DNA of 64,000 nucleotides from Roseovarius indicus (GCF_008728195.1 NZ_CP031598.1:4216001-4280000); one strand, 5' to 3'. Shown: positions 34,364-43,667, counted from the stretch's first letter. The notes: generated from the sequence alone by a model not told the origin. Program-made: numbers and translations.

Positions 34364-35350
34364 ATGCTGCGTCTTGTTGCCGTGATTCTGTTGGGTCTTC
34401 AACCCGTTGCCGCCCGGGCCCTGTGCGAGGGCGATGACCTGATCGCCGCCCTGCCCGAGGCCGACCGCCAGCAAGTGCAGGCCCGCGCCGCCGACACCCC
34501 CTATGCCGAGGGCCTGCTCTGGCGGGCGCGGAAAGGCGAAACCGAGATCACGATCTTCGGCACCTACCACTTTCGCCACGCCGAAACCGACGCCCATCTC
34601 GAGCGGCTCAAGCCGATGATCGACGCGGCCGATGCCGTCTATCTCGAAATGTCGCTGGAAGATCAGAAGGGGTTCCAGAGCCAGTTGGCCAGCGACCCCT
34701 CGATCATGTTCATCACCGAAGGCGAAACCCTGCCCGACCTGCTGGGCGAAGAGGACTGGCAGCATTTCAAGGCCGAGATGGAAGCGCGGCAGTTCCCCGG
34801 CTTCATGGCCGCCAAGTTCAAGCCGCTCTGGGCCGCGATGATGCTGGGGATCGGCCCCTGCGAGGCCCGGAACGGCGGGATGGAGGGTGGCGGCATCGAC
34901 GAGTTGGTCGGCGAATACGCCACCGAACACGGCGTCGGCTCGCGCTCGCTCGAGGATTTCGCGCAGGTGCTGAACCAGCTCGACAGCGAACCGCTCGAGA
35001 AACAGATCGAGATGATCCGCATGACGCTCGCCTGGCCCGGCGACGCCGACGACATGTCCTACACAATCCGCGAGCGGTACCTGCAACAGCAGGTGGCGCT
35101 GATGTGGGAATTTTCCCGCCTCGTGACGCTGAAATACGGCGGCCCGACCGCCGAGGAGGATTTCGCCCGCCTCGAACAGATCTTCCTGACCGACCGCAAC
35201 ACCGGCTGGGTCGACAAGCTTCTGGCCGAGGCGCCGGGGCAGGACGTGGTCGTCGCCGTCGGCGCCGGTCACCTGCCGGGCGAGATCGGCCTCCTGCACC
35301 TGCTGAAGCAGGAAGGCTTCACGATCGAACGCCTTCCGCTTCGTCCGTAA
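34364..35350 (+). CDS. TraB/GumN-family exported protein
   Basis: A 328-residue precursor with a signal peptide (cleavage near VAARALC). The TraB/GumN fold, a putative metalloprotease-like family, is shown by FGTYHFRHAETD near residue 65, AVYLEMSLEDQ and the C-terminal VVAVGAGHLPGEIGLLHLL with its conserved His. The role in bacteria is unknown. The 3' end overlaps the convergent DUF2161 gene by 32 bases. Confidence 0.85.
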   Translation: MLRLVAVILLGLQPVAARALCEGDDLIAALPEADRQQVQARAADTPYAEGLLWRARKGETEITIFGTYHFRHAETDAHLERLKPMIDAADAVYLEMSLEDQKGFQSQLASDPSIMFITEGETLPDLLGEEDWQHFKAEMEARQFPGFMAAKFKPLWAAMMLGIGPCEARNGGMEGGGIDELVGEYATEHGVGSRSLEDFAQVLNQLDSEPLEKQIEMIRMTLAWPGDADDMSYTIRERYLQQQVALMWEFSRLVTLKYGGPTAEEDFARLEQIFLTDRNTGWVDKLLAEAPGQDVVVAVGAGHLPGEIGLLHLLKQEGFTIERLPLRP

Positions 35351-35993
35351 CCGCCAGCCCGCCCGCCTCGCTCAGCCCGTAAAGCCCGCGCTCGACCCGG
35401 ATGAACCAGCCGGAATGGTTGTCGGCCATGATCCGCGTCGCGCGGGTGACGCCGGTGGCCTTCGCCACATCCGCCCCGCGACAGGCGCCGTTCTCGGCCA
35501 GATGCGCCAGGATCCGCAGCGTATCCTGCTTGTAGGCCGTCATCACCGCGCCCCGCGTGCCGCCCGCGTTCGGGTCACCCTCGCGGCGGGCGAACTCGGT
35601 CAGTAGACGCTCGCGCCGCCGTTTGGATTTGCGCGGCTGAAACGGCACCGGATCGCAATGCACCTGCACGACCCCGTCCTCGGCCCGCACGCTCAGAACG
35701 CCCACGCCCAGCCGCTTGCACAGCCCGATATTGCCCTTGAACGCCCGCCACCCCGCCTTGCCCTGCCAGCGCGGCACGGCGACATAGACCGCATCCGAAA
35801 TCGCCTGCCGCGCCACGGCCTGTTGCAGAAGGGTCAGCGAAAAGCCCGTCTTCAGCTCCACCAGCAGCGGCTCATCGCCCGCGCGACAGGCCACCACGTC
35901 GGCCGGCCCGACCTCGGCCTTGACCTCGTAGCCCAGGCTTTCCAGCCATGCTTTCACGGGCGGATAAAGGTCTGTTTCGGCCGGTCTGCTCAT
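35319..35993 (-). CDS. DUF2161 protein with PD-(D/E)XK-like core
   Basis: A 224-residue protein. The N-terminal third carries a nuclease-like core: YPPVKAWLESLGYEVKAEV, then GPADVVACRAGDEPLLVELK, in which Asp and the ELK triad could form a PD-(D/E)XK site. The C-terminal third looks like a winged helix (DTLRILAHLAENGACRGADV). This matches the DUF2161 family, which is restricted to alphaproteobacteria and has no proven function. The start at 35993 gives MSRPAETDLY. It overlaps the TraB gene tail to tail. Confidence 0.82.
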   Translation of the reverse strand: MSRPAETDLYPPVKAWLESLGYEVKAEVGPADVVACRAGDEPLLVELKTGFSLTLLQQAVARQAISDAVYVAVPRWQGKAGWRAFKGNIGLCKRLGVGVLSVRAEDGVVQVHCDPVPFQPRKSKRRRERLLTEFARREGDPNAGGTRGAVMTAYKQDTLRILAHLAENGACRGADVAKATGVTRATRIMADNHSGWFIRVERGLYGLSEAGGLAVTDEAEGVRS

Positions 35994-36103
35994 GGCGCGC
36001 AGCCTAGCCGCGGGGCGCACCGCTTGCCAATGCGGGAAATGCGCGATTGAGCGGCACAGGCGGGCCGCGTATCGTGATCCGGGGCATTGCAGGAAGGACC
36101 GCC

Positions 36104-36946
36104 ATGACCGACACCCCCGTCACCCGCCCGATGAGCGCCGCCGAGCTGGAAACCGTCCTGACATGGGCCGCCGGGGAAGGCTGGAATCCGGGCCTCTCCG
36201 ACGCCCGCGCCTTCCATGCCGCCGACCCCGAGGGCTTCTTCCTGACATTGGTGAACGACGACCCCGTCGCCGCCATCTCGGTCGTGAACCACGACGAGGG
36301 GCATGCCTTCCTCGGCCTCTACCTCTGCCGCCCCGACTGGCGCGGGCGGGGCATCGGCTATGCCACCTGGATGCACGCGCTCGCCCATGCCGGCACGCGC
36401 ACAGTCGGGCTCGACGGTGTCCCGGAGCAGGAGGACAACTACCGCAAGTCGGGCTTCGTACGCACCGGCGCCAGCCTGCGCCACGAGGGGCGCCTGCCGC
36501 CGCAAACCTCCGCCGCCATCCGCCCCGCCACGGCTGACGACACCCCCGCGCTCATGGCGCTCGACGCCCAGGCCACCGGCCATGCCCGCCCCCGCTTCCT
36601 GACCGCGTGGCTTTCCGGTGACGGGCAGACCCGCGAAACGCGCGTCCTCCAATCCGGCGGCGACATCGCGGGCTTCGCCACCTGGCGCGCCTGCGGCACG
36701 GGCACCAAGATCGGGCCGGTCATCGCGCCGGACACCGACGCCGCCCTGACCCTGATCACCGATATCGCCGCCCTACGCCCCGATGGCCCGCTGATCGTCG
36801 ACGTACCCGAGGCCAACACCGCCCTGCGCCGCGCGCTCGAACAGGCGGGCTTCATCATCCCCTTCTCGACCGCCCGCATGTATCGCGGCCCCGCCCCCGA
36901 AACCGGCCCCGGCCTGCAGGCCATCGCCACGATGGAACTGGGGTAA
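36104..36946 (+). CDS. GNAT-family acetyltransferase with two GNAT-like halves
   Basis: A 280-residue protein. The N-terminal half has the acetyl-CoA motif CRPDWRGRGIGYATWMHAL; the C-terminal half (about 145-280) is a second, degenerate GNAT domain of the GNAT_2 type with FRP-like ending. A strong AGGAAGGA precedes the ATG at 36104. The substrate is unknown. It is upstream of ppaC by 118 bases. Confidence 0.82.
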   Translation: MTDTPVTRPMSAAELETVLTWAAGEGWNPGLSDARAFHAADPEGFFLTLVNDDPVAAISVVNHDEGHAFLGLYLCRPDWRGRGIGYATWMHALAHAGTRTVGLDGVPEQEDNYRKSGFVRTGASLRHEGRLPPQTSAAIRPATADDTPALMALDAQATGHARPRFLTAWLSGDGQTRETRVLQSGGDIAGFATWRACGTGTKIGPVIAPDTDAALTLITDIAALRPDGPLIVDVPEANTALRRALEQAGFIIPFSTARMYRGPAPETGPGLQAIATMELG

Positions 36947-37064
36947 CCCGCACCCGGCACGGCGGCGTACAAATTGATGCTGCAGCGCAGCATCGGTAGT
37001 GACAAGCCTTGCCGACATGCCTATAAGGCGCCCAAATTCTCATCGCAGACAGGATCACTCCGAC

Positions 37065-37985
37065 ATGACCACGCTTGTTTTCGGCCATAAATCCCCCGAC
37101 ACCGATTCCACCGGCTCGCCCATCCTGTGGGCGTGGTACCTAAAGGAAGTGAAAGGCGTCGACGCCGAGGCGGTGCTGCTGGGCGAACCCAACACCGAAG
37201 CCGCCTTCATGCTCGAACGCTGGAACCTGCCGAAACCCCGCATCATCTCCGACGTGGATGACGGCCAGGCCTGCGTGATCGTCGACACCAACAACCCCGC
37301 CGAGCTGCCAGCCAACGTGAACGGCGCCGACGTGCAGGCGATCATCGACCACCACAAACTGGTCGGCGGGCTGGAAACGAAAGGCCCGATCGACATCACC
37401 GTGCGCCCGCTCGCCTGCACCGCCACCATCATGGTCGACCTGATGGGCGAAGAGAGTGCCCGCATGCCCGAATGGGCCAAGGGTGCCGCGCTGACCTGCA
37501 TCCTGTCGGACACGCTGGAATTCCGCTCGCCCACCACCACCGACCATGACAAGGCCGTGGCCGAGCAACTGGCCAGCGAGCTGGGCATCAGGATTTCCGA
37601 CTATGCCGCCGAAATGTTCGCCGCGAAGTCCGACGTCTCTGCCTTCTCCGACGCCGAACTGCTGCGGATGGACTCGAAGGAATACGAAGTCGGCGGCAAG
37701 AAATTCCGCGTCTCGGTTCTCGAAACCACCGCGCCCGACATGGTGCTGTCGCGCAAGGACAGCCTGATGGACAGCATGACCACCGTCGCCTCGGAAGACG
37801 GCGTCGACCAGGTGCTGCTTTTCGTCGTCGACATCCTGAAGGAAGAGGCCACCCTGCTGGTGCCGAACGACCTGGTGAAAACCGTGGCCGAGAAGAGCTT
37901 CGACGCCTCCGTCTCGGGCGACACCGTGGTTCTGCCCGGCGTGATGAGCCGCAAGAAGCAGATCATCCCCAACCTCGCGGTTTGA
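37065..37985 (+). CDS. ppaC: Manganese-dependent inorganic pyrophosphatase
   Basis: Hydrolyses pyrophosphate to two phosphates (family II, DHH superfamily). The 306-residue protein has the metal motif GHKSPDTDSTGSPI at the N-terminus, IIDHHKLVGGLET and LSDTLEFRSPTTTDHD; the C-terminal SRKKQIIPNL is typical. The length is normal. Alphaproteobacteria usually have a family I enzyme, so a family II enzyme may be additional or substituting. A strong terminator follows. Confidence 0.95.
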   Translation: MTTLVFGHKSPDTDSTGSPILWAWYLKEVKGVDAEAVLLGEPNTEAAFMLERWNLPKPRIISDVDDGQACVIVDTNNPAELPANVNGADVQAIIDHHKLVGGLETKGPIDITVRPLACTATIMVDLMGEESARMPEWAKGAALTCILSDTLEFRSPTTTDHDKAVAEQLASELGIRISDYAAEMFAAKSDVSAFSDAELLRMDSKEYEVGGKKFRVSVLETTAPDMVLSRKDSLMDSMTTVASEDGVDQVLLFVVDILKEEATLLVPNDLVKTVAEKSFDASVSGDTVVLPGVMSRKKQIIPNLAV

Positions 37986-38006
37986 TCGGGTTTTGAAGGT
38001 TTGAGG

Positions 38007-38033
38007 AAAGGGCGCCTGCGGGCGCCCTTTTTT
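38007..38033 (+). terminator. Rho-independent terminator of ppaC
   Basis: AAAGGGCGCC, loop TGCG, GGCGCCCTTT: a 10-bp stem ending in a run of six T. Confidence 0.93.
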
Positions 38034-38196
38034 GTGAATGGGGCCGTGTTGCTCGGAACGGCTTGTCGGGAAGGCTGCCGTTGAAGCCTTCGAGCTAAAC
38101 GCTTGCTTTTCCCGGAGGGTTCGCAACCGGACGCGTAACCGCTCTTCAGATATCAAGCTTCCTGGGTGACCCGTGGGGTGTCACGGTTCCGACGGA

Positions 38197-38634
38197 CTAA
38201 AGCACATGAATATCGTTCAGAACCAACACCAGACGACCACGAAGCTGGGCGATTTCAAAGGTCGCGGTTAAGTCCGACCACTCTCCATCAAGCGGTAGGT
38301 CAATAGAGATGAACCCAACACGGTTATCCAGCTCGGCATCCCGCCAGCGGTCGACTTTCCAACGAGGCGAACGTCCGTCAATTGCCTCGGGTATCTTTGA
38401 AATCCTGTACACATGCTCTCCGGTCTCGTGCGGAAGTCCATATCCCGCGATGACCGACCGAATTAGTTCAGGGGTCCAAGAACAGTGACGATAGTGTCCC
38501 GTGAGATCAAATGCGTCTGCAAATCTGTCTTCGGCAAGCAGCTCGACCCATTTTTTCACTCCATTCAGGAGGTGTTCGTCGCTTGCTGTCTTGGGGAAGG
38601 AAAGCGCGCGGTCTGGTATCAAGATTTCTGACAA
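38197..38634 (-). CDS. Unknown 145-residue protein in a lower-GC patch
   Basis: I do not recognise the family. It is acidic, soluble, and ends LRGRLVLVLNDIHVL, a C-terminal pattern I associate with small proteins of the immunity or DUF type. WRDAELDNRVGFISIDLPLD is a typical beta-rich stretch. Base composition is clearly less GC-rich than in the flanking genes, which suggests acquisition. It has no partner gene and sits after the ppaC terminator. Confidence 0.55.
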   Translation of the reverse strand: MSEILIPDRALSFPKTASDEHLLNGVKKWVELLAEDRFADAFDLTGHYRHCSWTPELIRSVIAGYGLPHETGEHVYRISKIPEAIDGRSPRWKVDRWRDAELDNRVGFISIDLPLDGEWSDLTATFEIAQLRGRLVLVLNDIHVL

Positions 38635-38926
38635 GAGTTCGCTCCAACCTCCTCCGGTTCTTCTGCTTTAGCCGATATCTATCCAACCTGCAGCATGCCG
38701 TAGTTTGGGTTCAAAGAGGGTATTTCGGCGTTGAAGCGGAAAAACGGCAGAAGCGCGATCTCTCGCCGCATCGGCATGGCCCACCACAACAGTCCCTCGC
38801 GACCTGACACAAAACCCGGTTCGCGGGTGCCACCGCCACCAAACCGGCATCTTCTCGCTCACTCGGAAAACGCCGGAACAGGAGCCATGGAATGTGCGTT
38901 TTCGTACCAAATGGAAGGCTTTTGAC
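38635..38926. other. Lower-GC spacer with no supported gene
   Basis: A 292-base stretch on the left of the secreted repeat protein. Open frames cross it on both strands without recognisable content. The phrase TTTGGGTTCAAAGAGGG (about 38703) resembles fragments I recall from other Rhodobacteraceae spacers, but I cannot name an element. Confidence 0.4.
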
Positions 38927-40021
38927 ATGAAAACACTGCTTATCGGTGGCGCCATGGCGCTCGCTCTCACCTCGACATCCCTTTCCGCAAACCCGATCCA
39001 CGCGCCCGGCGGCATGGCCGCTGTCGGCACGCCGGCCGATGGCCAGGTCTGGCTTGCCAAGTCCAACAAGGGCAAGGGCAACGCCGCGGGCAACAAGAAG
39101 AAAGCCAATAAGGCAAAGGGCAATGTCGGGAACGCCAAGGCCGGCAAGGGCAATGCCAAGGCCGGCAAAGGGAATGAGCGCGCCGGCAACGCCGGCAATG
39201 GCAACGGCAACGGCAACGGCAATGCCAAGAACCAGCAGGCGGCCAAGCAGAAGCAGAAGCCCAAGGCGAACGGCAACGGCGCCGCCCGCGCATCGAACGG
39301 AAACGGAAACGCCAACGCTGCCAAGGGCCGCCAGGCCCTGGCCCCGGCCGAGCGGGAAACCGTGGTCAGCCGCATCCTCTCGACCCCGGCCCCCGACGGG
39401 CGCGACATGACGCGCGTGCTGGCCGCCACGGGCCTTGCCCTGGCAACGCCCCAGCTGGCCATCGCGGACATCCCCGAAACCGAACTGATCACCTACAGCA
39501 ACTGCCCGCCCGGCCTTGCCAAGAAGACCCCGCCCTGCGTGCCGCCGGGCCTGGCAAAGAACGGCGTGACCTATGACGAATGGGCCTCCTACGATCAGGA
39601 CAGGTACGACTCGATCTGGGTCGACCGCCGCGATGCGTGGCTGGGCTCGGGCTTCGACGTCGATCCGAACCCCGACCTTCTGCTGCTGCAATCCGACCAG
39701 GTCGCGACGCTCTTCGATCTGGCCCCGGCGCCCCGCGGCCAGCGCTATGCGCTGATCGACGGCATGCCCGTCCTGCTCGACGACGATGACTACCGCTCGC
39801 TGCTTCTGGTGAACCAGATGGCCCGAGTGCCCGACCTGCCCGCCGGCATGCCGATCGCCCCGACGGCGGCGCTGACCCAGAGCGACCTGATCAACCTCTA
39901 CCGGCTGCCGCAGCCGGGCGCCGATCAGAGCTACGCCGTGCTGAACGGGCAGATCGTGCAGTTGAACAATTCGGATTACGAACTGCTTCAGATGCTGCGG
40001 ATCGCCCGAGCGGTTCTTTAA
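38927..40021 (+). CDS. Exported Gly/Asn/Lys-rich repeat protein
   Basis: A 364-residue precursor with a signal peptide (MKTLLIGGAMALALTSTSLS, cleavage near SANP). Residues about 50-140 are low-complexity with GNAKAGKGN and NGNGNGN repeats and Lys-rich blocks, likely disordered and basic. Residues about 195-220 hold the paired motif NCPPGLAKKTPPCVPPGLAK, which is also seen in RcnB-like periplasmic proteins. The C-terminal region repeats a short motif twice (YALIDGMPVLLDDDDY and YAVLNGQIVQLNNSDY). Function is unknown; extracellular matrix or envelope binding is a guess. Confidence 0.7.
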   Translation: MKTLLIGGAMALALTSTSLSANPIHAPGGMAAVGTPADGQVWLAKSNKGKGNAAGNKKKANKAKGNVGNAKAGKGNAKAGKGNERAGNAGNGNGNGNGNAKNQQAAKQKQKPKANGNGAARASNGNGNANAAKGRQALAPAERETVVSRILSTPAPDGRDMTRVLAATGLALATPQLAIADIPETELITYSNCPPGLAKKTPPCVPPGLAKNGVTYDEWASYDQDRYDSIWVDRRDAWLGSGFDVDPNPDLLLLQSDQVATLFDLAPAPRGQRYALIDGMPVLLDDDDYRSLLLVNQMARVPDLPAGMPIAPTAALTQSDLINLYRLPQPGADQSYAVLNGQIVQLNNSDYELLQMLRIARAVL

Positions 40022-40160
40022 GCCGGCCGACGCCGCACAGGAAGGCGCGCCTGCGGGCGCCCTTCTCGGTGTCGACAGGGCACACCGGCCCCCTCGATTT
40101 CAGCCACGTCAACCGCCCCACGTCAGGAACACGCAGCGCCGGCCCCGAGTTGACCGGGCG

Positions 40161-41387
40161 ATGAAACACACCCTCGTGACCCTCTCCGCCCTGCTTCTCG
40201 GTTTCTTCATGCTCCAGATGAGCAACGGGTTGCAGGGTTCCCTGCTGGCCCTTCGCGCCGATATCGAAGGCTTCGGGGCCACGGCGATCGGCCTCGTGAT
40301 GTCCGGCTTCTACTTCGGCATGGGGCTCGGCTCCCTGCTCGCCGGCCGCCTGATCGAACGCGTTGGGCACATCCGCACCTTCGCGGCGCTGGCCTCGGTG
40401 GCCTCGGCCATGGCGCTCGTGCACCTGATCCTGATCGATCCGGTGACATGGGTTCTCATCCGCGCCATCACCGGCTTCTGCTTCGCCGGCCTGCTGATCG
40501 CGGTCGAATCCTGGCTCAACGCCTCGGTCGCCAGCCACGAACGCGGGCGGCTGCTGTCGGTTTACGCCATGGTGGGCATGGCGGCCGGGGTCTGCGGCCA
40601 GCTGCTGCTCGACACCGCCCCGCCTGAAAGCTTCCTGCTGTTCCTCGTGGTCTCGGTCGGGCTGTCCCTCGCCCTCGTGCCCACCGCGCTTAGCCAGGCA
40701 AGTGCGCCCGTGTCGGACGTGACCCAGCAACGGCCCTCGATCCGGCTTCTGTGGCAGATTTCGCCCTTCGGCGCGGTTGCCATGGCCATGGCCGGCGCCT
40801 CGCTCGGCACGTTCCTCGGGCTTGCGCCCGTCTTTGCCCAACGGATCGGATTTTCGCCCTCGGAGATCGCCTACCTGATGGCCGCCGCAACGCTGGGCGC
40901 GCTCGCGCTTCAGTTCCCCATCGGCGCCCTCTCCGACCGGATCGACCGCCGCTGGGTCTGCATCAGCGTGGCGCTCACGGCGACGCTGACCCTTGCCTAC
41001 CTGTCGCGCGTCGAGGCACAGGGCTTTGCGGTCAGCCTCGCGATCTCGGCCCTGATCGGCGGGCTGCTCCTGCCGACGATCTCGGTCGTGGTGGCGCATA
41101 TCAACGACCGGGCGCCGGCCGATTCCCTTCTGGCCGCCTCGGGCGGGATCGTCCTGATGCAGGGCATCGGCGCCGCCGCCGGCCCCTTCATCGGCGGCGC
41201 GGCGATGGACGCGTTCGGGCCGACCGGCCTGCTGATGACCCTCAGCGCCGCGCAGGCGGTGATGGTGCTCTTCGCGGTGTTCCGCCTGATGGTGAACAAG
41301 GGCATCGAGCCCGAACAGAAGACCCCCTATGCACCGGTCCCGATGTCAGCCGTCGAGGGCGATCTGCAACTGCCCGAGACAAGCTGA
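40161..41387 (+). CDS. MFS transporter, YcaD-like
   Basis: A 408-residue, twelve-helix major facilitator. The loop GRLIERVGHIRTF carries the MFS motif A variant and LNASVASHERGRLLSVYAM the segment typical of the YcaD branch; the C-terminal half repeats GALSDRIDRRWV. Substrate unknown. Single gene between the repeat protein and the convergent VasI-like gene. Confidence 0.85.
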   Translation: MKHTLVTLSALLLGFFMLQMSNGLQGSLLALRADIEGFGATAIGLVMSGFYFGMGLGSLLAGRLIERVGHIRTFAALASVASAMALVHLILIDPVTWVLIRAITGFCFAGLLIAVESWLNASVASHERGRLLSVYAMVGMAAGVCGQLLLDTAPPESFLLFLVVSVGLSLALVPTALSQASAPVSDVTQQRPSIRLLWQISPFGAVAMAMAGASLGTFLGLAPVFAQRIGFSPSEIAYLMAAATLGALALQFPIGALSDRIDRRWVCISVALTATLTLAYLSRVEAQGFAVSLAISALIGGLLLPTISVVVAHINDRAPADSLLAASGGIVLMQGIGAAAGPFIGGAAMDAFGPTGLLMTLSAAQAVMVLFAVFRLMVNKGIEPEQKTPYAPVPMSAVEGDLQLPETS

Positions 41388-41530
41388 ACGATCTTGCCCG
41401 GCCCCTGTCAGCCCTGGGGGACGAGCCGCAAGACGCACATCGTCGCGAACCTCACGGTCTGAAAGGCGTTCAGCCGATGCGGAAAGGGGCGTCTGAGGGC
41501 GCCCGGTTCGGCCAAAGGGCCGCGCCGCGC

Positions 41531-42565
41531 CTAAAAGCTCCAATCGCATTCACCGGCCAGCTGACCAAGAACCGACCGAAGCCCCGAGATGTCGAAGATC
41601 GCGGTCTGCGGGTTCTCGCCATACGGAATTGTCTGCAGGACAAGCCGGTTCTTATCCAGAAGCTGTTTCAGCATTGTACCGGCCCAATCGGGCGCGAACG
41701 TCGCCTTGCTGTCGGTCGAGACGCCCCAACGCTCCTGCCTGGCCTGCTCGTCTCCGATCCGGACCGTGACATGCTTCCACTTGGCATAGACATCGCGCGA
41801 ATCGTCGCCAAGATATTCACCCCAAACCACGTAAGCCTCTGTCCGGTTGGACTTGCAGCGCGCCACGAACGTGATCGGATCCCCGTAGCGAGACGTACCG
41901 GTTTCCGCGTCGAGAAACAGGCTGACCGTGCGCGTGTCGTCGATCGGGTTGATAGATGTTCGCACTCGCCAGGCCCCGGGGCCGGCGGCGGCGCTGCCTG
42001 ACGATGCCTGCGCTTTCGAACTGACTGCCGGCTCGTTGGAACGCTCCTTGTCCTGCCCCGGGGGCGCGGCAATGGTGTAGGAAAACGTCCCGCAAAGGCC
42101 GGAACTGTTGATATCGAATGGCGGTTCAACCGATTGAAAGATGGCCAGCCCGAGGGACGGGGGAAGGTTGAACAGGCTTTGCTCGAAGAACACCGCGTAA
42201 AGGTTCTCTCCCTCCGCCTCGCCGCCGCAGAGGGTGTTGCCGTTCTCAAACGCGCCCGGATGCCCGGCCAGCTTGAACATCTCGACCGCGTGTATGTCAC
42301 CGCCCATACCCTGGGTCCGCCAGGATGCGCCAATCGATGTCAGGTCGACGGCCGCCCCGTTTCCGAAGGTCAGCGTCAACGTCCTGCCGTCGGCCGCGCC
42401 CTCCGCGTTTTTCGAAAGGGTGATCTCGCCCGTGATCGCCGCAGCCGTCCTGCTGAGGGGGGCGAACGACCCGGCATTCTGCCAGGCAGGGCGGTCGGTT
42501 GCCGACTGCGCGCCGACACTTGTCGCGACGAAGACTGCCGCAGTTTGAACGAGTTGGCGTAACAA
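41531..42565 (-). CDS. Exported protein with VasI/TagO-type domain
   Basis: A 344-residue precursor. The C-terminal half (about 195-344) follows the VasI/TagO type VI secretion accessory pattern: WRVRTSINPIDDTRTVSLFL, VARCKSNRTEAYVVWGEYLG, WGVSTDSKATFAPDWAG and YGENPQTAIFDISGL. The N-terminal half is beta-rich and unassigned. The start is taken as TTG at 42563-42565: it follows an exact GGAGGG at five-base spacing and gives a clean signal peptide (LLRQLVQTAAVFVA...VGAQS); an ATG at 42619 adds a non-exportable leader. No T6SS gene lies nearby. Confidence 0.75.
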   Translation of the reverse strand: MLRQLVQTAAVFVATSVGAQSATDRPAWQNAGSFAPLSRTAAAITGEITLSKNAEGAADGRTLTLTFGNGAAVDLTSIGASWRTQGMGGDIHAVEMFKLAGHPGAFENGNTLCGGEAEGENLYAVFFEQSLFNLPPSLGLAIFQSVEPPFDINSSGLCGTFSYTIAAPPGQDKERSNEPAVSSKAQASSGSAAAGPGAWRVRTSINPIDDTRTVSLFLDAETGTSRYGDPITFVARCKSNRTEAYVVWGEYLGDDSRDVYAKWKHVTVRIGDEQARQERWGVSTDSKATFAPDWAGTMLKQLLDKNRLVLQTIPYGENPQTAIFDISGLRSVLGQLAGECDWSF

Positions 42566-42695
42566 TGCACCCTCCGACAGCCACCAGGCCGAACATTCCT
42601 CCGGAATGATTGCGGCCACGTCATGACGTTCAGACAGTGTTGACAGCAGAGCCTTAACAAATGGTTTCCAACCACGGGACCCCGCCGGCCGGCCC

Positions 42696-43667
42696 CTACC
42701 CCTTCAGCCGCTCCAGCAACTCCCGCGCCGCGTTGGTGGGTGTCGCGCGGCCCTCGGCCACGTCCTCGGCGGCTTGCTCCAGCGCCGCCTTCGCCTCGGG
42801 CGTCTCGAGCTGCGCCAGAAGCCCCTGCTTCACTTCCTCGTTGAACCAGTACCGCGCCTGCGCCTCCCGGCGGGCGGCGAAATGGCCGTTCTCGCGGCGC
42901 CACTCGGTCAGCGCGGTCATCTCCTCCCACGCCGATTTCAGCCCCTCCTCCTGCTGGGCGGACACCATCATCGCCTTCGGGAAACCCTCCGGGTCCTGCG
43001 GCCGCTTGCGCAACAGGCGCAAGGCACCGGTATAGTCCGAACAGGTCCGCGTCGCCGCCGCCTTCAAATCGCCATCGGCCTTGTTGACAAGGATCATGTC
43101 CGCCATCTCCATGATGCCGCGCTTGACGCCCTGCAACTCGTCGCCGCCCGCCGGCGCCAGCAGCAGGATGAAGAGATCGGACATCTCGGCCACAACCGTC
43201 TCCGACTGGCCCACGCCCACCGTCTCGATCAGCACCACGTCGAAGCCCGCGGCCTCGCAGACCGACACCGCCTCGCGCGTGCGCCGTGCCACGCCGCCCA
43301 GGTGCGACTGGCTGGGCGAGGGGCGGATAAAGGCATTGGGGTCGCGGCTCAGCTTCTCCATCCGGGTCTTGTCACCCAGGATAGACCCTCCCGAGCGGGT
43401 CGAACTGGGGTCGACCGCCAGCACCGCCACCCGCAACCCCTGGGCGGTCAGCATCGAGCCGAACGCCTCGATGAAGGTCGATTTCCCCACGCCGGGCGTG
43501 CCGGACAGGCCGATGCGGATGGCCTCGCCATGGCCCTTCACGGCCTCCATCAGCTCGCCCGCCTGTAAGCGGTGATCCGCCCGTCCGCTCTCGATCAGGG
43601 TGATCGCGCGTGACAGGGCGCGCCGATCCCCCTTGATAATTCTGTCGCTAAGCTGTGCAATATCCAT
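42696..43667 (-). CDS. meaB: MeaB/ArgK-type GTPase chaperone of methylmalonyl-CoA mutase
   Basis: A 323-residue G3E-family GTPase that loads and protects adenosylcobalamin in methylmalonyl-CoA mutase. It has the P-loop GLSGTPGVGKSTFIEAFG, the VDPSSTRSGGSILGDKTRME switch and IETVGVGQSE. VNKADGD is the NKxD motif. The mutase gene is not in the window; the flanking genes are unrelated, so its partner is presumed elsewhere. The start ATG at 43667 is clear. Confidence 0.93.
   Translation of the reverse strand: MDIAQLSDRIIKGDRRALSRAITLIESGRADHRLQAGELMEAVKGHGEAIRIGLSGTPGVGKSTFIEAFGSMLTAQGLRVAVLAVDPSSTRSGGSILGDKTRMEKLSRDPNAFIRPSPSQSHLGGVARRTREAVSVCEAAGFDVVLIETVGVGQSETVVAEMSDLFILLLAPAGGDELQGVKRGIMEMADMILVNKADGDLKAAATRTCSDYTGALRLLRKRPQDPEGFPKAMMVSAQQEEGLKSAWEEMTALTEWRRENGHFAARREAQARYWFNEEVKQGLLAQLETPEAKAALEQAAEDVAEGRATPTNAARELLERLKG

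Noticed and set aside
38668..39691. Minus-strand open frames opposite the Gly/Asn/Lys-rich protein
   Set aside because: They are hydrophobic mirrors of the repeat; the plus frame has a ribosome site, signal peptide and conserved CPPG motifs.
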